From: Gryganskiella cystojenkinii
Taxonomy: Eukaryota; Mortierellomycota; Mortierellomycetes; Mortierellales; Mortierellaceae
Reading direction: 5' to 3'
Assembly (NCBI GenBank): GCA_015852425.1
Contig: JAAAIG010000138.1
Span: forward strand, 1 to 58,121
Length of the DNA stretch: 58,121 bases
Shown here one piece after another: positions 1-11,500 of this stretch. The position numbers were made by a program, and so were the translations under genes. The notes beneath the pieces are model-generated. The model was not told where the DNA came from, did not search any database, and saw only the letters and a list, made by a program, of their open reading frames with translations. Numbering within the stretch: position 1 is the stretch's first letter; each line of letters begins with the position of its first letter.

Positions 1-265
1 CACTAGCATAATATTCCTTCGACCCCTCATCGAGATATCGACCGTTTTGTCATTCACTTCAGTCTTCAGAAAAATAAAAAAGGGGCTGTGTACCCCAAAT
101 TACTTACTACTACAACCGGAAATGGGCCAAAAAATATGAACACAAAATTTCAGATGTTTTTGGTGTCCAAAAAAATAAACCAGTCACCTTGAATAGCGTG
201 CTAAATAGGCGGTTCATCGAAATTAATTAATTCAAAATGGACGGTCAAAGTTATGGAAGTGACAA

Positions 266-3200
266 CTATCGAAAGCTATCAATGAAGCTGTCAACAGCTT
301 GTTGCTCAGAGTTCCGGTACTCCTGATGAAGACTTGTCACCGACAATAGCGTCTCTTTCATATCCTATATAAATAAGAACAAAAATAAACAATACATTTA
401 GAAACGGGCACTCAATAACGTCAGCCTTTACGACAAGAAGGTAGTAAATCCTTACCGAAAGAAGAGCGTCCTTGCTCCATTCATGTCGATGTTCCCATAT
501 ATCGCCATAAAGTGCTGCCCGCAACTGATCCAGCTCCTCAACCGTACTGTGCTCAGTGTCCTTGACAAGCGATATCTTGAGTGCCGAGACTGCCTCCTGA
601 TCGAGCTCAAACACCTTGGGGACCTCTTCTTCAGCAACAGGGATAGCCTCCTCTACCATATCGGCGGATGCTGCCTCTGCCTCTTTTTCTTGTTGCGGTA
701 CTGGTTCTGGCGCCGATGCTGGCGTTGTTACTCTCGGTTCTTGAGCTGGTTTGATTTGAGGGTTCATCACTTGATGCTCATCCTCCAAGAGCGCTGCAAA
801 TCCAACAGTCAGGTCATGAGTGCCAGTGTCCTCCAACGACGGTGTGGGTGTACCCTCAAACGGCGATCCATTCCTTGGCGTAGCATCCGACGACTGCATT
901 GACAAGTCCGAATCCATTTTCAGATAGACTGCCTCCCTGGGAGTGTCGACGTCCATACTCTGGGGGCGAGACTGGTCTAAGCTCGAAGTGACAGCTGGCG
1001 CCTCTGCGATAGTGGCTGGCGTCTGGAAGGACTCTTCGACCTTCCTGCCTTCCTCCTCCCTATCTTTTTCGGGTTGACTCCCTGACTGTTCAATGTCCTC
1101 CATTTGTTCTGCGGTTGGACCTTCCAATTGGACCAAGGGTTCCATGCTATCACCACGAACAGCCGCGTCCATAGCCAGTCTTGAAATGACAGTACGGTTG
1201 CGGAGGAATGCTTCTGGGTTATCTGGCACAGCTTCAGCTTCAAGTCCCAATCGACGACGACTCATCCTTTCTCCCATCACTCGCTGGTTGGCCTTGATCT
1301 CCTGGCGAACACGGGCAGCGGTCTTCTCAGTCTCTGTAATCAGATCTGGATCGAATCGTGCCACCATGGCATGGACCACATCTTGGAAAGCTCGAGCCTA
1401 TGCATAATACCAATCGTCTGGCGTTAGTAATGGATCAAGTAACTCAGTCGCAACTGATCATATAGACAGTATCAGTAATTACCGTATACACGATCTTGCT
1501 CGTCTCGTTGTACTCCGTGGTGTTGGAGACAATCAGATCGATATCAGCGACAAACTCCTTGACTTCCAGGTAAGCTCGGTCGTTAATCTTGGAGTTGATA
1601 GTCGCTAGATCCATAGGCTTTTTGATCACCTCCAAATAATCCGGAAACTCTTCGAGATCCACAGGTTGGAAAAAAGGTTTGAACTTGCGCTCCTTCAACA
1701 GCTCTTCCACAATGGTTCGAAGTGAGATCCTGAGCTCTCGGAGGACATACTGGTCATGCTCTCGGAGCAACTTCTTTTCCTCCGTGGTGGGGACACGCGG
1801 CTGAGGTGGAGGAGCCTTCTTCAAAGGCTCGAGTTTGGCAGGCTCGGTAGAAGGCACAATAAAGTCTGTGGGCTCCCGAGCAAGATCTTGAAGAAGTGGA
1901 TCGAAAAAGAGTGCTCGGCTTTGACCTTGAGGCTTATGCAACTCAACACGACCCTTGGCACTGGACAGGAACCACCGGCGGATCGTAATGGGGAGCTCGG
2001 CTAATGGCGTCTCGCTAGTCGCCAAAAAAAGAATACCGTCTTCCGGATTCAAATCCTCCAAGAGATTAGAGAAAGTTGCCTTGACGGCGTCAGAAACAAC
2101 GGTCCACCAGACATCGATATGAGGGATATAGATGACACTGGGTGCGTGCCGCTTGACCTCAACAAAATACTGAACACAGGCAGCCTCGGGAGTCCTGCTA
2201 GACTCTGACATGAGGGCCGCAAGGTCAAATTGCTGAACAGTGCATCCCTCCAGATGGTGAAGTAAGGCTGGCCCAAGATAGCGCTGTCCCATTCCTCTTG
2301 CTCCAGCAATAATGATCCTAGGTCGGAATGTCTTCAATTTATCGAAACTGCGGTATCCCATGGCCTGGAATGCCGCATCGTCATCCTCCTCGGTATTCTT
2401 GGACGACTTCTTATTTGATACCGTGACAATGTTGTCCGCGATCCTGCACAACTGGTCCAGACTGTCCTGAAGCAATGGCTTAAGGTTGGCGGGCAAAGGA
2501 GAGGCCGTTGCACCAGTGACTCGATAGGATGCTGGAGTCAAAGCCTTGGCTGACTTTAACATGTCGACCTCCTCGACCACGATCGTATTCGCGTCGATTA
2601 AGAGCTTGTCGTTGCTTTCGTAGATTTGTGGGTATCGACGACGGATGGCCTTCAGAGCAGCCTCCGTGCATAGTGCTTTAATATCCGCGCCGCAGTATCG
2701 GGTCGTTATCCTTGCAAGCTCGTTCTTGAAATCTTCGTTGAGAGCGGGCACCCAACCGCTGGTGTTGATATCGATAATTGCGCGACGAGCTGCTTCGTTG
2801 GGGAGCGGAAAGTAAAACTCGCGATCAAATCGACCAGGACGTCGAAGGGCGGGATCGATCGCATCAATTCGATTAGTGGCGCCAATGACAATGACTTGAC
2901 CTGTTTCAGAGCAAGAAGATAGATTGTTAGCAAAGAACCCGTTGTACCTTAAGTATGAAAAAGATGGCCTGCGGACAAAATTCTTTACCTCGTCCATCCA
3001 GACCGTCCATCAACGCCAGCATTGTGGACACGATCGAAGCATGGATCTGCTCCTGTTTGCTTGATCGAACTGGACAGAGTCCATCAATCTCATCGAAAAA
3101 GATGATGCTAGGTTGCCAAGCCTTGGCCTCTTCGAAAAGTAGACGAAGCTGACGTTCGGCCTCACCAACCCATTTGCTCAAGCAATCAGCTCCTTTGCGC

Positions 3201-5216
3201 ATGAAGAAGGCAACCTTTTGGGTTTCAGTGGAGCAACTCGAGGCCAAGGCTCGAGCCAAAAGGGTCTTTCCTGTACCAGGCGGTCCGTGAAAAAGAACTC
3301 CTCGAGGCGGCATCATCTGAAAATGTGAATAAACCTCGGGGTACAACAAAGGCAAGATGACCATCTCCTTGAGCGACTTGATGTGGTGATCCAAGCCTCC
3401 AACCTTATCAAAGTCCACATTGTTTCCGATCGCAAGAGGGTCCACGTCAGCTGGCTGTCCAGCTCGGGCTGCAATGACATCTCTTCTGGACTCTCCAAGC
3501 TCGTGCATGTTCATCGGAAGGATCCTTGATGAAGATCTCGAGTCACTGTTGCCTGATCGTCTCTTGAAACTAGACAGGTCGATCTCGTCACTGTCAGAAC
3601 CAGCAGCACGACCCAAAGCCTCAAGGAAACTTGAGCGATTTTGTCTTGGTCGAGAGAATGGGTCCCGTGTAAATGAGCTGACTCTGGCGTTCCTGGGTCT
3701 TGTGGGTGATGGGATAGGACGATCCGCAATATAGGTTGGTCGGTTCTTAGGTCTTTCTCTCAAATCATACTTGCGATCCAAATCCTGTCTGGAGGTGCGA
3801 GGTTGAGAGGGCTTTGGTCTAGAGGACGGTCGCATAGTAACATGACGAGGTTGGGGTTGGCTTTGGAGGCGGCTCCGAAGTCGAGTCATTCGCACGCCGT
3901 TCTCCTCTGGATTCGTGGACTGCATCGAATTATTGCCAGCATCGTCATCTTCCATTTCTTCGTCAGGTTCCTCGCCGTCTTCTTCCTCGTCATGTTCGCC
4001 ATTGTGCTCCTCGTCCGACGATAGGTTATCTTGGTAACGACTACTGTTTCGAGTGGTCCTGCCTCGAACTGAGTGGATATCTGGACTGTCCCTAGGAGAC
4101 GGCGTATCTGGAGCCAAGACTGTTCTCATGCCTCGGGTGATCCTCATATTCTCGGTGATTGTCCGAGCAACAGGTGGGGGTCGTTTTGGGGCCAAGTGTC
4201 TAGGGTTAGATCGATAGATATTTTCGTCCTCGTAACGTCGTCCTCCATTCGGCCGGCGCGTCTTTGACGGAGTGGGGTTACCTACTGGGAAAGGTTTGGG
4301 TGCAACGATCGATCGTCGGTCGCGCAGTGTTCGCTGTCCAGGGATCTCTGTAGTCTCTGATTTATCGTCTTCTTGCTTGACTATGGATTCCTCATCGCTC
4401 TCATCGTTCTGGCGATTGGACGATGACCTGCGAGAAGACTGTCGAGCAAAATTCCGAGAAGATCGATTTGGTGGTGCCATAATATCCTCCTCCTCATCTT
4501 CGTCCTCGTCCTGCTCTTCTTCTTCTGCTTCTTCTTCTTCCTCCTCTTCCTCAGATTCTTCAGGGTCGGCATAGTTGACTCTTTTGATGGATCGCCTGCG
4601 TTCCATGACCTCGTCTCTGAGCAAGAAAGGCGAAGTGTCATTGGTGATAGTGGAGGTCGTGGTCGTCATAGTCGACGTGCGAGTGGACCTATTCCCAGAT
4701 CCGAGGTTAGACTGCTCCTGAGACGAATGAGTGATTCTGCGACTCGACATGGAATTGCTGCTGATCTCCTGATTACCATCGTCCTCATCGTCGTATGCAG
4801 AGCGAGATCTAGATCCAGTATTCTCTGCGCTATGGATACGACGTCTTTTGGACTCGATCACCTCGCCTTCGGAATAGCTATGATCTATCGGGGTTGATTC
4901 CGCCCTGATCCTGCTCACAGCCTGCGTCTCGTGTCTTGCATCATCGTCACTGGAAATAGCACGCTTGAGTTTGTAGGGATCGTTGGCGGCGGATTGAGTC
5001 GAATCTTCTGGCTAATGGACCACAAATCGAGGAACGAATATAAAATATTAAGCTATCAGTTAGCGAATGAATGATGTGCCAAATTCGGTGGCAATATGAG
5101 CATAATGGACGGTGACAAAGGGATTGTCAGTGGAGTTAATGAAAGCTGTAGGGCAGCGAGGAATCCTGGCTGAGAGCAAGAAAGGGATATACCTGGATAG
5201 CGGGGTTGTCCTCCAT
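266..5216 (-). CDS. YTA7: Yta7/ATAD2-family bromodomain AAA ATPase
   Basis: Chromatin AAA+ ATPase with a bromodomain; the family (yeast Yta7, fission yeast Abo1, human ATAD2) handles histone H3-H4 at chromatin. Five exons, transcribed right to left: 5216-5193, 5011-2989, 2900-1483, 1397-456, 364-266, giving 1501 residues in an unbroken frame. The 24-nt first exon encodes MEDNPAIQ. The N-terminal ~450 residues are acidic, Arg/Ser-rich and low in complexity. AAA1 has Walker A GPPGTGKT (about residue 582), Walker B IIFFDEIDG (about 642) and the LRRPGRFD arginine-finger segment. AAA2 is degenerate: GARGMGQ in place of Walker A and VIYIPHID in place of Walker B, as usual for this family. The bromodomain (about 1060-1185) keeps the PMDL loop and the acetyl-lysine-binding Asn of EYN, and spans the exon 3/4 junction. 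The last exon (32 codons, ending ...DSFR) rests on a clean TATATAG acceptor. Family assignment is firm; the tiny first and last exons are inference. Confidence 0.93.
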
Positions 5217-6015
5217 CGAATATTGTTGTAGCCCGGCTGATAGAGGATAGGTCAAGAACAAAAGGGCCTCTGGGATACGGCGATCGTGATCTACACAATA
5301 ACTGAAAGAGTGAGTTTCTTTGAGGAAGTGGAAAGGCAAAGTGTGAATGGTGGTGATCTGTCATAGTTGAACAGAGTTATGGATGACAATCATTACCGGC
5401 GACTCGGTTTCAATGAGCTAACGATTAGCAAATCGTAAAAGAGAGATGGATGTACGGACGGGGCCAGAGGGCAAATGGGTTTAGGGACGCGTCCGTGATG
5501 GTGAGGCAAGAAGGCAAAGATCGCGTATTCCAATGGTCGTGTGCCTTGTAAAGACTAGGCGAAAGGCTGCACTGGTTCAGGTACGCAGACTGGGAAAATG
5601 AGCAAAAAGAGTTCAAAGAGTGAATCAAAGAGAGAGCTTTGCTTGTGAGGATGAGCGAATGAATAGAAGAGAAGAAAAGAAAGAAAAGGGCAAAGCACAC
5701 TGAATGAGTTCAATGTGGACAACAAATACACCAGCTGGACGTGTCATCTCTGCTCTCCTTCCTTCTCCAACAAGCCACCCACACCGCATTCTTAGTGTGG
5801 GACCGGGAAAATAAAAATTGGTGGCGTTTTTAAGCGCTCGGCTGAAGATTGAAAAGGATTGGATCAGAGTCGTCGTCTATTCTTTCAATTCACAGCACCG
5901 CCTTTATCACACCAGTTCATTCTACATGTCCGAAAGAAAAAGAAAAGGAAACGCAAAACAACAACTACTATATTTACAATTTATTCCTTCCTCGATCCAA
6001 GGTTTCAAATTGATT
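5217..6015. other. Intergenic: promoter/5' leader of the Yta7-like gene and 3' end of the F-box gene
   Basis: No convincing coding region on either strand. Short minus-strand reading frames here lack domain signals. The part near 5217-5450 is probably leader of the AAA ATPase gene; the part near 5800-6015 is 3' flank of the F-box gene. Confidence 0.5.
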
Positions 6016-7617
6016 TCATACCGAACTCTTGTCCCCAACTTCGGAAACAATGACAAAGTGCTTCAATCGTTTCAAGGCCGCCCGTTGCCACTCCAACTGT
6101 CGATTTCGGATATTGCTCTTGGACCACACCAGGGAAAAGATTTGAAACTCTACCAGATCCTTGCAGATCCAGAGGTCACTCTTATTCCGGAGCCACGACG
6201 ATGGCCACGACGGTTTCGACGTCAACGCTGAGGACGCTGGTTGTTCTTTTTTTTGTGCTACCGTTATTGTTGTGGCACCACTGTCAGTTTGGGGCAGCAC
6301 AGCAGTAGTATCAGCGGAAACAGAAGCTGCAATGGCATCTGTAGACAGAGTAGGACCGCTGGCAATCGCCAAGACGACATCGACCTCAAATCGGTTCACG
6401 GAAATAAACACAAGACTCGGACAAGAGTGAAGGACTTTTTTGCACATCCAACCCTCGAAATCATCGCAGCAGAGAAGATCCAGGGTTGTCATGGCATGGA
6501 AAACACTTGCCGATGCCCAATAAACAGCCTCCCTTATAAATCTCTCCTTCAACGTGAGATTCTTCAAGCTCTTGCAACCGACCAAGGCCTTGGTCAGGCT
6601 ATCTTCGTCTTCCAGGTTGGTCAGTTCGAACGAGGACAGGTTCGGACAGTGTTGACTGAGTAAAGAGTATTTGCAAGGGGTCGGAGCAATGACCACGTAC
6701 TGATTTCGACCGTCCTTGCCCAAGTACGCTTTCAGAACCAAGGTTTCCAAAGCGGAGCAATGCGCAGCCCAGTCGACCAGTTCGGCGAGATTTAAACCAA
6801 CATTATCAAACAACTTGAGGGCTTTGATTCTGGGAAAGAAGATCAGGTTGTTAGAGCCAGTACCAAAGACACGACAATCCGTGATGGAGAGCGAAGAAAG
6901 TCGTGGGCAAGAGTTGATCAAGCGGACAATATCGGGAAAGTTGAATGTGACATGCTCCAGCTGCAATTCTCTCAACTCCGAGCAGACTTCACCGATCCGT
7001 TCCAGACATCGAGCAACCATGGGACTGCTAAAGCGACAAAGTTCGAGTTTCCTGATCCTTGGGAGATACGTGATCAGGATCCGGGCTGTACCAACAAGAC
7101 CGGCTTCGAGATAGCCATTTACAGTAAAGACGGAATCGATCCGCAATCGCTCCACGTTTGTAGTAAGAGATGCCAAATCGCAGGCGGATGGGTTGGGCAA
7201 ACCTATTGTCAGATCCTTGACGAGGGTCGCGTAGAGTCCAAGAGCCCTGTCCGACGGCCGTTTGCATGATTTTGGGACATTATGGGAATCGCTGTCGTCG
7301 TCGTTACGGCTGTTGCTGCTTTGGCCATCATCGAGGTCGTTATTGTCGCCCCAGTTGATGCGAAGGTGGAGGGATTGATAGAATAAAGGGATATATGTTG
7401 TATGCCATTCTTTGCAAACTTGAATGCATTGGTACAGATCAGGTTGAGAGAGAAAGTCGCCGACCCGCAGCTGAATCTCTGGAAAGGCCATTGCCTTGAT
7501 TTTTGTTTTTCTGAGGAAGGGAGCATCGACCCGTAGCTGAATCTCTTGACGGTCCATCGCCTTGGTTTTTGTTTTTCCGAGGAAGGGAATCTGGCAAGAA
7601 AGGCGAGGAAGATGCAT
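6016..7617 (-). CDS. F-box-like leucine-rich repeat protein
   Basis: Single-exon protein of up to 533 residues. The segment PEIQLRVGDFLSQPDLYQC, followed by a CKEW...LFYQSLHL stretch, has the shape of the degenerate F-box/LRR proteins that early-diverging fungi encode in large numbers. Irregular leucine-rich repeats follow, for example RIRKLELCRF, LRELQLEHV, LSSLSITDC and LETLVLKAY, mixed with Cys residues. An acidic Ser/Asn insert lies near residues 95-115. Such proteins normally act as substrate receptors of SCF ubiquitin ligases; that role is inferred. Three in-frame start codons exist: 7617, 7557 and 7491. The last (MAFPEIQ) gives the usual family start and has a good context. The two upstream ones come from a duplicated segment (see repeat), so the true length is 491, 513 or 533 residues. 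Confidence 0.75.
   Translation of the reverse strand: MHLPRLSCQIPFLGKTKTKAMDRQEIQLRVDAPFLRKTKIKAMAFPEIQLRVGDFLSQPDLYQCIQVCKEWHTTYIPLFYQSLHLRINWGDNNDLDDGQSSNSRNDDDSDSHNVPKSCKRPSDRALGLYATLVKDLTIGLPNPSACDLASLTTNVERLRIDSVFTVNGYLEAGLVGTARILITYLPRIRKLELCRFSSPMVARCLERIGEVCSELRELQLEHVTFNFPDIVRLINSCPRLSSLSITDCRVFGTGSNNLIFFPRIKALKLFDNVGLNLAELVDWAAHCSALETLVLKAYLGKDGRNQYVVIAPTPCKYSLLSQHCPNLSSFELTNLEDEDSLTKALVGCKSLKNLTLKERFIREAVYWASASVFHAMTTLDLLCCDDFEGWMCKKVLHSCPSLVFISVNRFEVDVVLAIASGPTLSTDAIAASVSADTTAVLPQTDSGATTITVAQKKEQPASSALTSKPSWPSSWLRNKSDLWICKDLVEFQIFSLVWSKSNIRNRQLEWQRAALKRLKHFVIVSEVGDKSSV
7461..7588. repeat. Two-copy direct repeat, period 66 bp, over the start of the F-box gene
   Basis: Bases 7461-7522 and 7527-7588 are direct copies with roughly nine mismatches in 62. 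Each copy, read on the minus strand, encodes a version of KTK-KAM--EIQLRV, so the duplication doubled both an ATG and the first helix of the F-box-like domain, in frame. Confidence 0.85.
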
Positions 7618-8584
7618 TAATCGAAAAAGGAGAGGGCTTAGGGAGAGGTGTGTGCAAAAAGAAGATTTAGATTAAGAGAGAGAGGGGAGAAAGAAAAAGA
7701 AAAAAAGCAAGGTGCGTGCGCCCTGAAAATATAAACAAAAGACATCCTGTTTGTTACTTCGCCACAGGAAGCGGGGCTCACTGAAGACACATGGGCACAG
7801 CCACACTGAGCATACTTTTCATTTGTTTCTCATCGAACAACGCCCACACCAGACTACAACGCCATCGTATTTTTGAGCCGAATAGACAGGCCAGTAGTAC
7901 CGTAATAACGCCTTGGATGGTTGCTCTTTCAATTGTTACGTTCGAGGTCTCGTGTTTTTTCTCCATTAGCAGATCATAGGTCCTCTCTGAACAACCCAAA
8001 GGGCCATTTCCAAATCAACCTCTCCTCCACTCTTTCTCTCTCTCCTTGCCAGAAGGGACTACGGGGGTCACACTCAATAGGACGACAGTCGGCTTGCTGT
8101 TCCAATCAAGCAAAGAGAGGAATAATGGGTAGTCTTCGGACATGAATCATATCGAGGTGATTTTTTTTTTCTTGTCAAAGGTCCCTCGTGAGAGTTTATT
8201 ATCGGTTAGAAGTAAATGAACAAGTTCTACGCGAACAGGCTCCACCCAGTGGAAACGGAAAGAATAAAATGCCTCTGCACTGCACAATCCGCCTATGGCG
8301 GCCCATGTGCTCTTGGTTCACTAACTCGCGACTTCGTCGGTGGTGTCATATAATTCTCTTTTGTTCCTTTCTACACCCACAGATATCGACCAGAGAGCGA
8401 GTACGCCAAAAGTCTGTGCTTTCCAGTTTATTAGGACGATCGTTGATAGGGTTCACACACCCATACGTCAACTCCCACGAAACCTCTCCCACTTGCAACA
8501 GTGCGCAGGCGGACTTGGCATGTGATACGGCATCGATATCGGGTTTGCGACTACGTGTGATTGTCATTATTTTTGAGACCCATC
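7618..8584. other. Intergenic: upstream region of the F-box gene
   Basis: About 1 kb with no supportable gene. It has purine-rich runs on the plus strand near 7675-7710 and short open frames without recognisable protein features. Confidence 0.5.
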
Positions 8585-11500
8585 TCAATTCACTCCAGTC
8601 TGGCTCTTACTCCTTCCTGAATTCGTGCGGTCATGGCCACCACCTGCCAGCAACTCGGTGAGGTAATCTATTTTCGCTTCCAAGGCCGCAAACTTGTCTT
8701 CAAAGCTGGAGTCTAATCCTTCAACAGACCGTGCCGCCTTTACGGAGCCACCGGTTGTTGTTGAAGATTGATTTGCCTTGACTTTCTCAACCTGGCGATG
8801 ATTCACTCTTGAATCCTCCTGGTCAGTCTCGGAATCGTCATTCCCGTACCTTTTCAGGTCTTCGTCTTCTTCATTTTCCAACTGTCCATACCAACCAAAA
8901 CCATCGACCACTTCCTTCTCGTCTTGTTCACGCCATCGCGTCTCATAGGCTCGTTTCTGGGTTGGCGTCAACGTATAGTAGATCTCGTCAGGAAACACGT
9001 CGTCTTGTCTCATAAACTTTGGCAACCTATGGCTGTTCTCGGCCCTTTTCAAGTAACCTAGACGATTCATTTGCCAGACCAAATACCAGCTTCTGTCGGC
9101 TGAAGTGAACGCGGCATTGATCATCGCTACAGATGAGAATGGAAAAAGAATTGTTAGGAAATGTAACTTGGCGTCGACAAGATGTAAGAAAAATGTCGAA
9201 AGTCAATCCCAGCATCTCATCATTTTTCGCATTGCGATTAGTCTCAACTTTGTTACCTATAAGCACGTTCACCATGATAATGATGTTGAAGAACAGATAA
9301 AAGAGCATCATGATATAAAACGCCAAGTTCCCTCTGCCAAACTCAGTACTGATGGGATCAAATCTTCCCGCCTAGCAACATTCAAAACAAAAGAATTAGA
9401 AGAAAAAATTTCAACAGAGAGAAAAAGGTATAATACATTTTCTGTCGATTTCAAAGGAAAAACTCCACAAAAATTTCACTATAGCTTACCACGAAAAAAA
9501 ATGTTGATGTTAGAGCCATCATAAAGTTGCGCGGGAACTCTGTTTCAGGGAACTTGCACCACCCAGGGATATAGCATCCATGGATCATGTAAACGATGGC
9601 TGTCGCAAAAGCCAAGTTCCCGACCACAAAAATTATAAAAAATACTCTAATATCGATGATTATTTGAACGATAATCGTAACAAACTTGCACACGGCCTTA
9701 TTGACACGCAGGTCGAAAAACTACCAAAGAAAAGAAAAAAAGGGGGTAAGTGGAAGATAGCGGAAGGGGTTCTAAAGGTAACAAAAAAGACAACACTTTT
9801 AGTCGAAACAACATCAACAATCTTGACCACTTACAAGCTGAAGCGCAATGGCAGGGACTATAAAACTAAATATTGACATCATTGGACTGTCGAGACCTCC
9901 CAAAAGGACCCCATGCTCGTCAACACTTCCTCTGAGGCCGATCAGCTGTAGTAACGGAAGTGAAACGACCACAAAATCAATAGCATTGAAAATTGACCTA
10001 AATCATCACGAATGTATTAACGCAAAGCTGAGCAATTAGAGTAGCAGGTAACAAGAATAGAGGTCTCAACAAAGGATAAAGGTTAAACTGCAAGAAAAAT
10101 GAATCGCGGACTTACAATCTCTTCTTCTTAATCGCTTGCCTCAGACGAGCAAACTCTAGGCACAAAAAACCAACCGCTGGCAATACAGCTACGCGAAGAA
10201 GGGAATAATCCGCCGAGAGCTCAGTGCCATAGATTTGATAGAATATCAAGTAAAGGATAGTGCACTGGTATATACACCAGAGTAAAAATCGACTAATCCA
10301 GAATTTGAATCCGATCGTATTCCTAATGAGTTCATAACAAGAGAACATTTGCTTATTTTAGGTATCCGGAAATGAAATATCTCGGCGTCTGATCCCGTGA
10401 AATAAATAAAAGAATAATACCACTTGTACTCGATCAGAGCCTCGACAGCAGGGTTGTCCAAGTCTTTGAGAGTGATGTTGTGTGCTTTCAGTGTTTCGTT
10501 GAAGTCGAAATCGAATGAACCGCGAAAACAGTCGATGTAAAATACAAGAACGGGAAAAAGAGCGATGAGTGAGGACTCGCCTGCTGGACCTACATCGAGT
10601 CCCGATAGTTTTATGCGCCTGTTATTTTTCCAAATGATGTCAAATGAAGCCACAAAGAGATCTCGAGTGAACCTCTCGTCCTGCGCCGTTGCATCCTTCC
10701 ATCGTTCAGCTGAATGCGTTAACTGAAAGATCGGATTTTTTTGTTGGTTCAGCGGAAGCACGTGGTCTCTATGGAACGGCAGCCAGAGCCTTGGTGGTCG
10801 AGCAATTACGTGGTGGTCAAGAACAAAGGACTTTGATGGAGCCGGAATGAATGCCAATCGACGCAAGATAAGAGGCGCCAAGTCTCGATGAGGAAAGTCT
10901 CTGCCGGTTAAAATTCCTAAACAGGAAGTGACAGGCCAAAGAAACCTAGTGTTTTTCTCCCTAGTGGCCATGCAAAAGCAATAATCGACGATAATACGAA
11001 ACAGACCTAGTATCTTGGGAGATGTCGTAGACCGATTGAGGATTATCCCACAAGGGTTCTCCTCTTCCCACATTCCCAAGTAACGAATTGGGACATACGG
11101 AACCGGTAGGGATGCCAGCAATGATTGCAATAGGCACTGATACCTGATTCGATCTTGATCCGTCCAGGCCACGCAAATTCTGCTAACCATTGAATATTCT
11201 CCGAAAAGTTGTGGGTAACCATATCTGATATGTCGTCGGAGTATATCTGTAGTGGACGGCAAGCTGTCAATTCGGATATTCCGGATGTGTCGGATTATAT
11301 CACTTCTGGAAGACGGCTCCGAAATATAAAACAGGTGTGCTAGATGATAGATAATAAACTCGGCCTCATCGGTTGATATGGTTTCGTCCGCGCTGTGTAA
11401 CTTCTTTGAACCAGTCTCTTGATCCTTGTTTTGAAAGTAAATTTGCCCGTGCTTGCACTCGTTGACTAGAACATCATCGGAGGAGGATGTGCTCAGAGTT

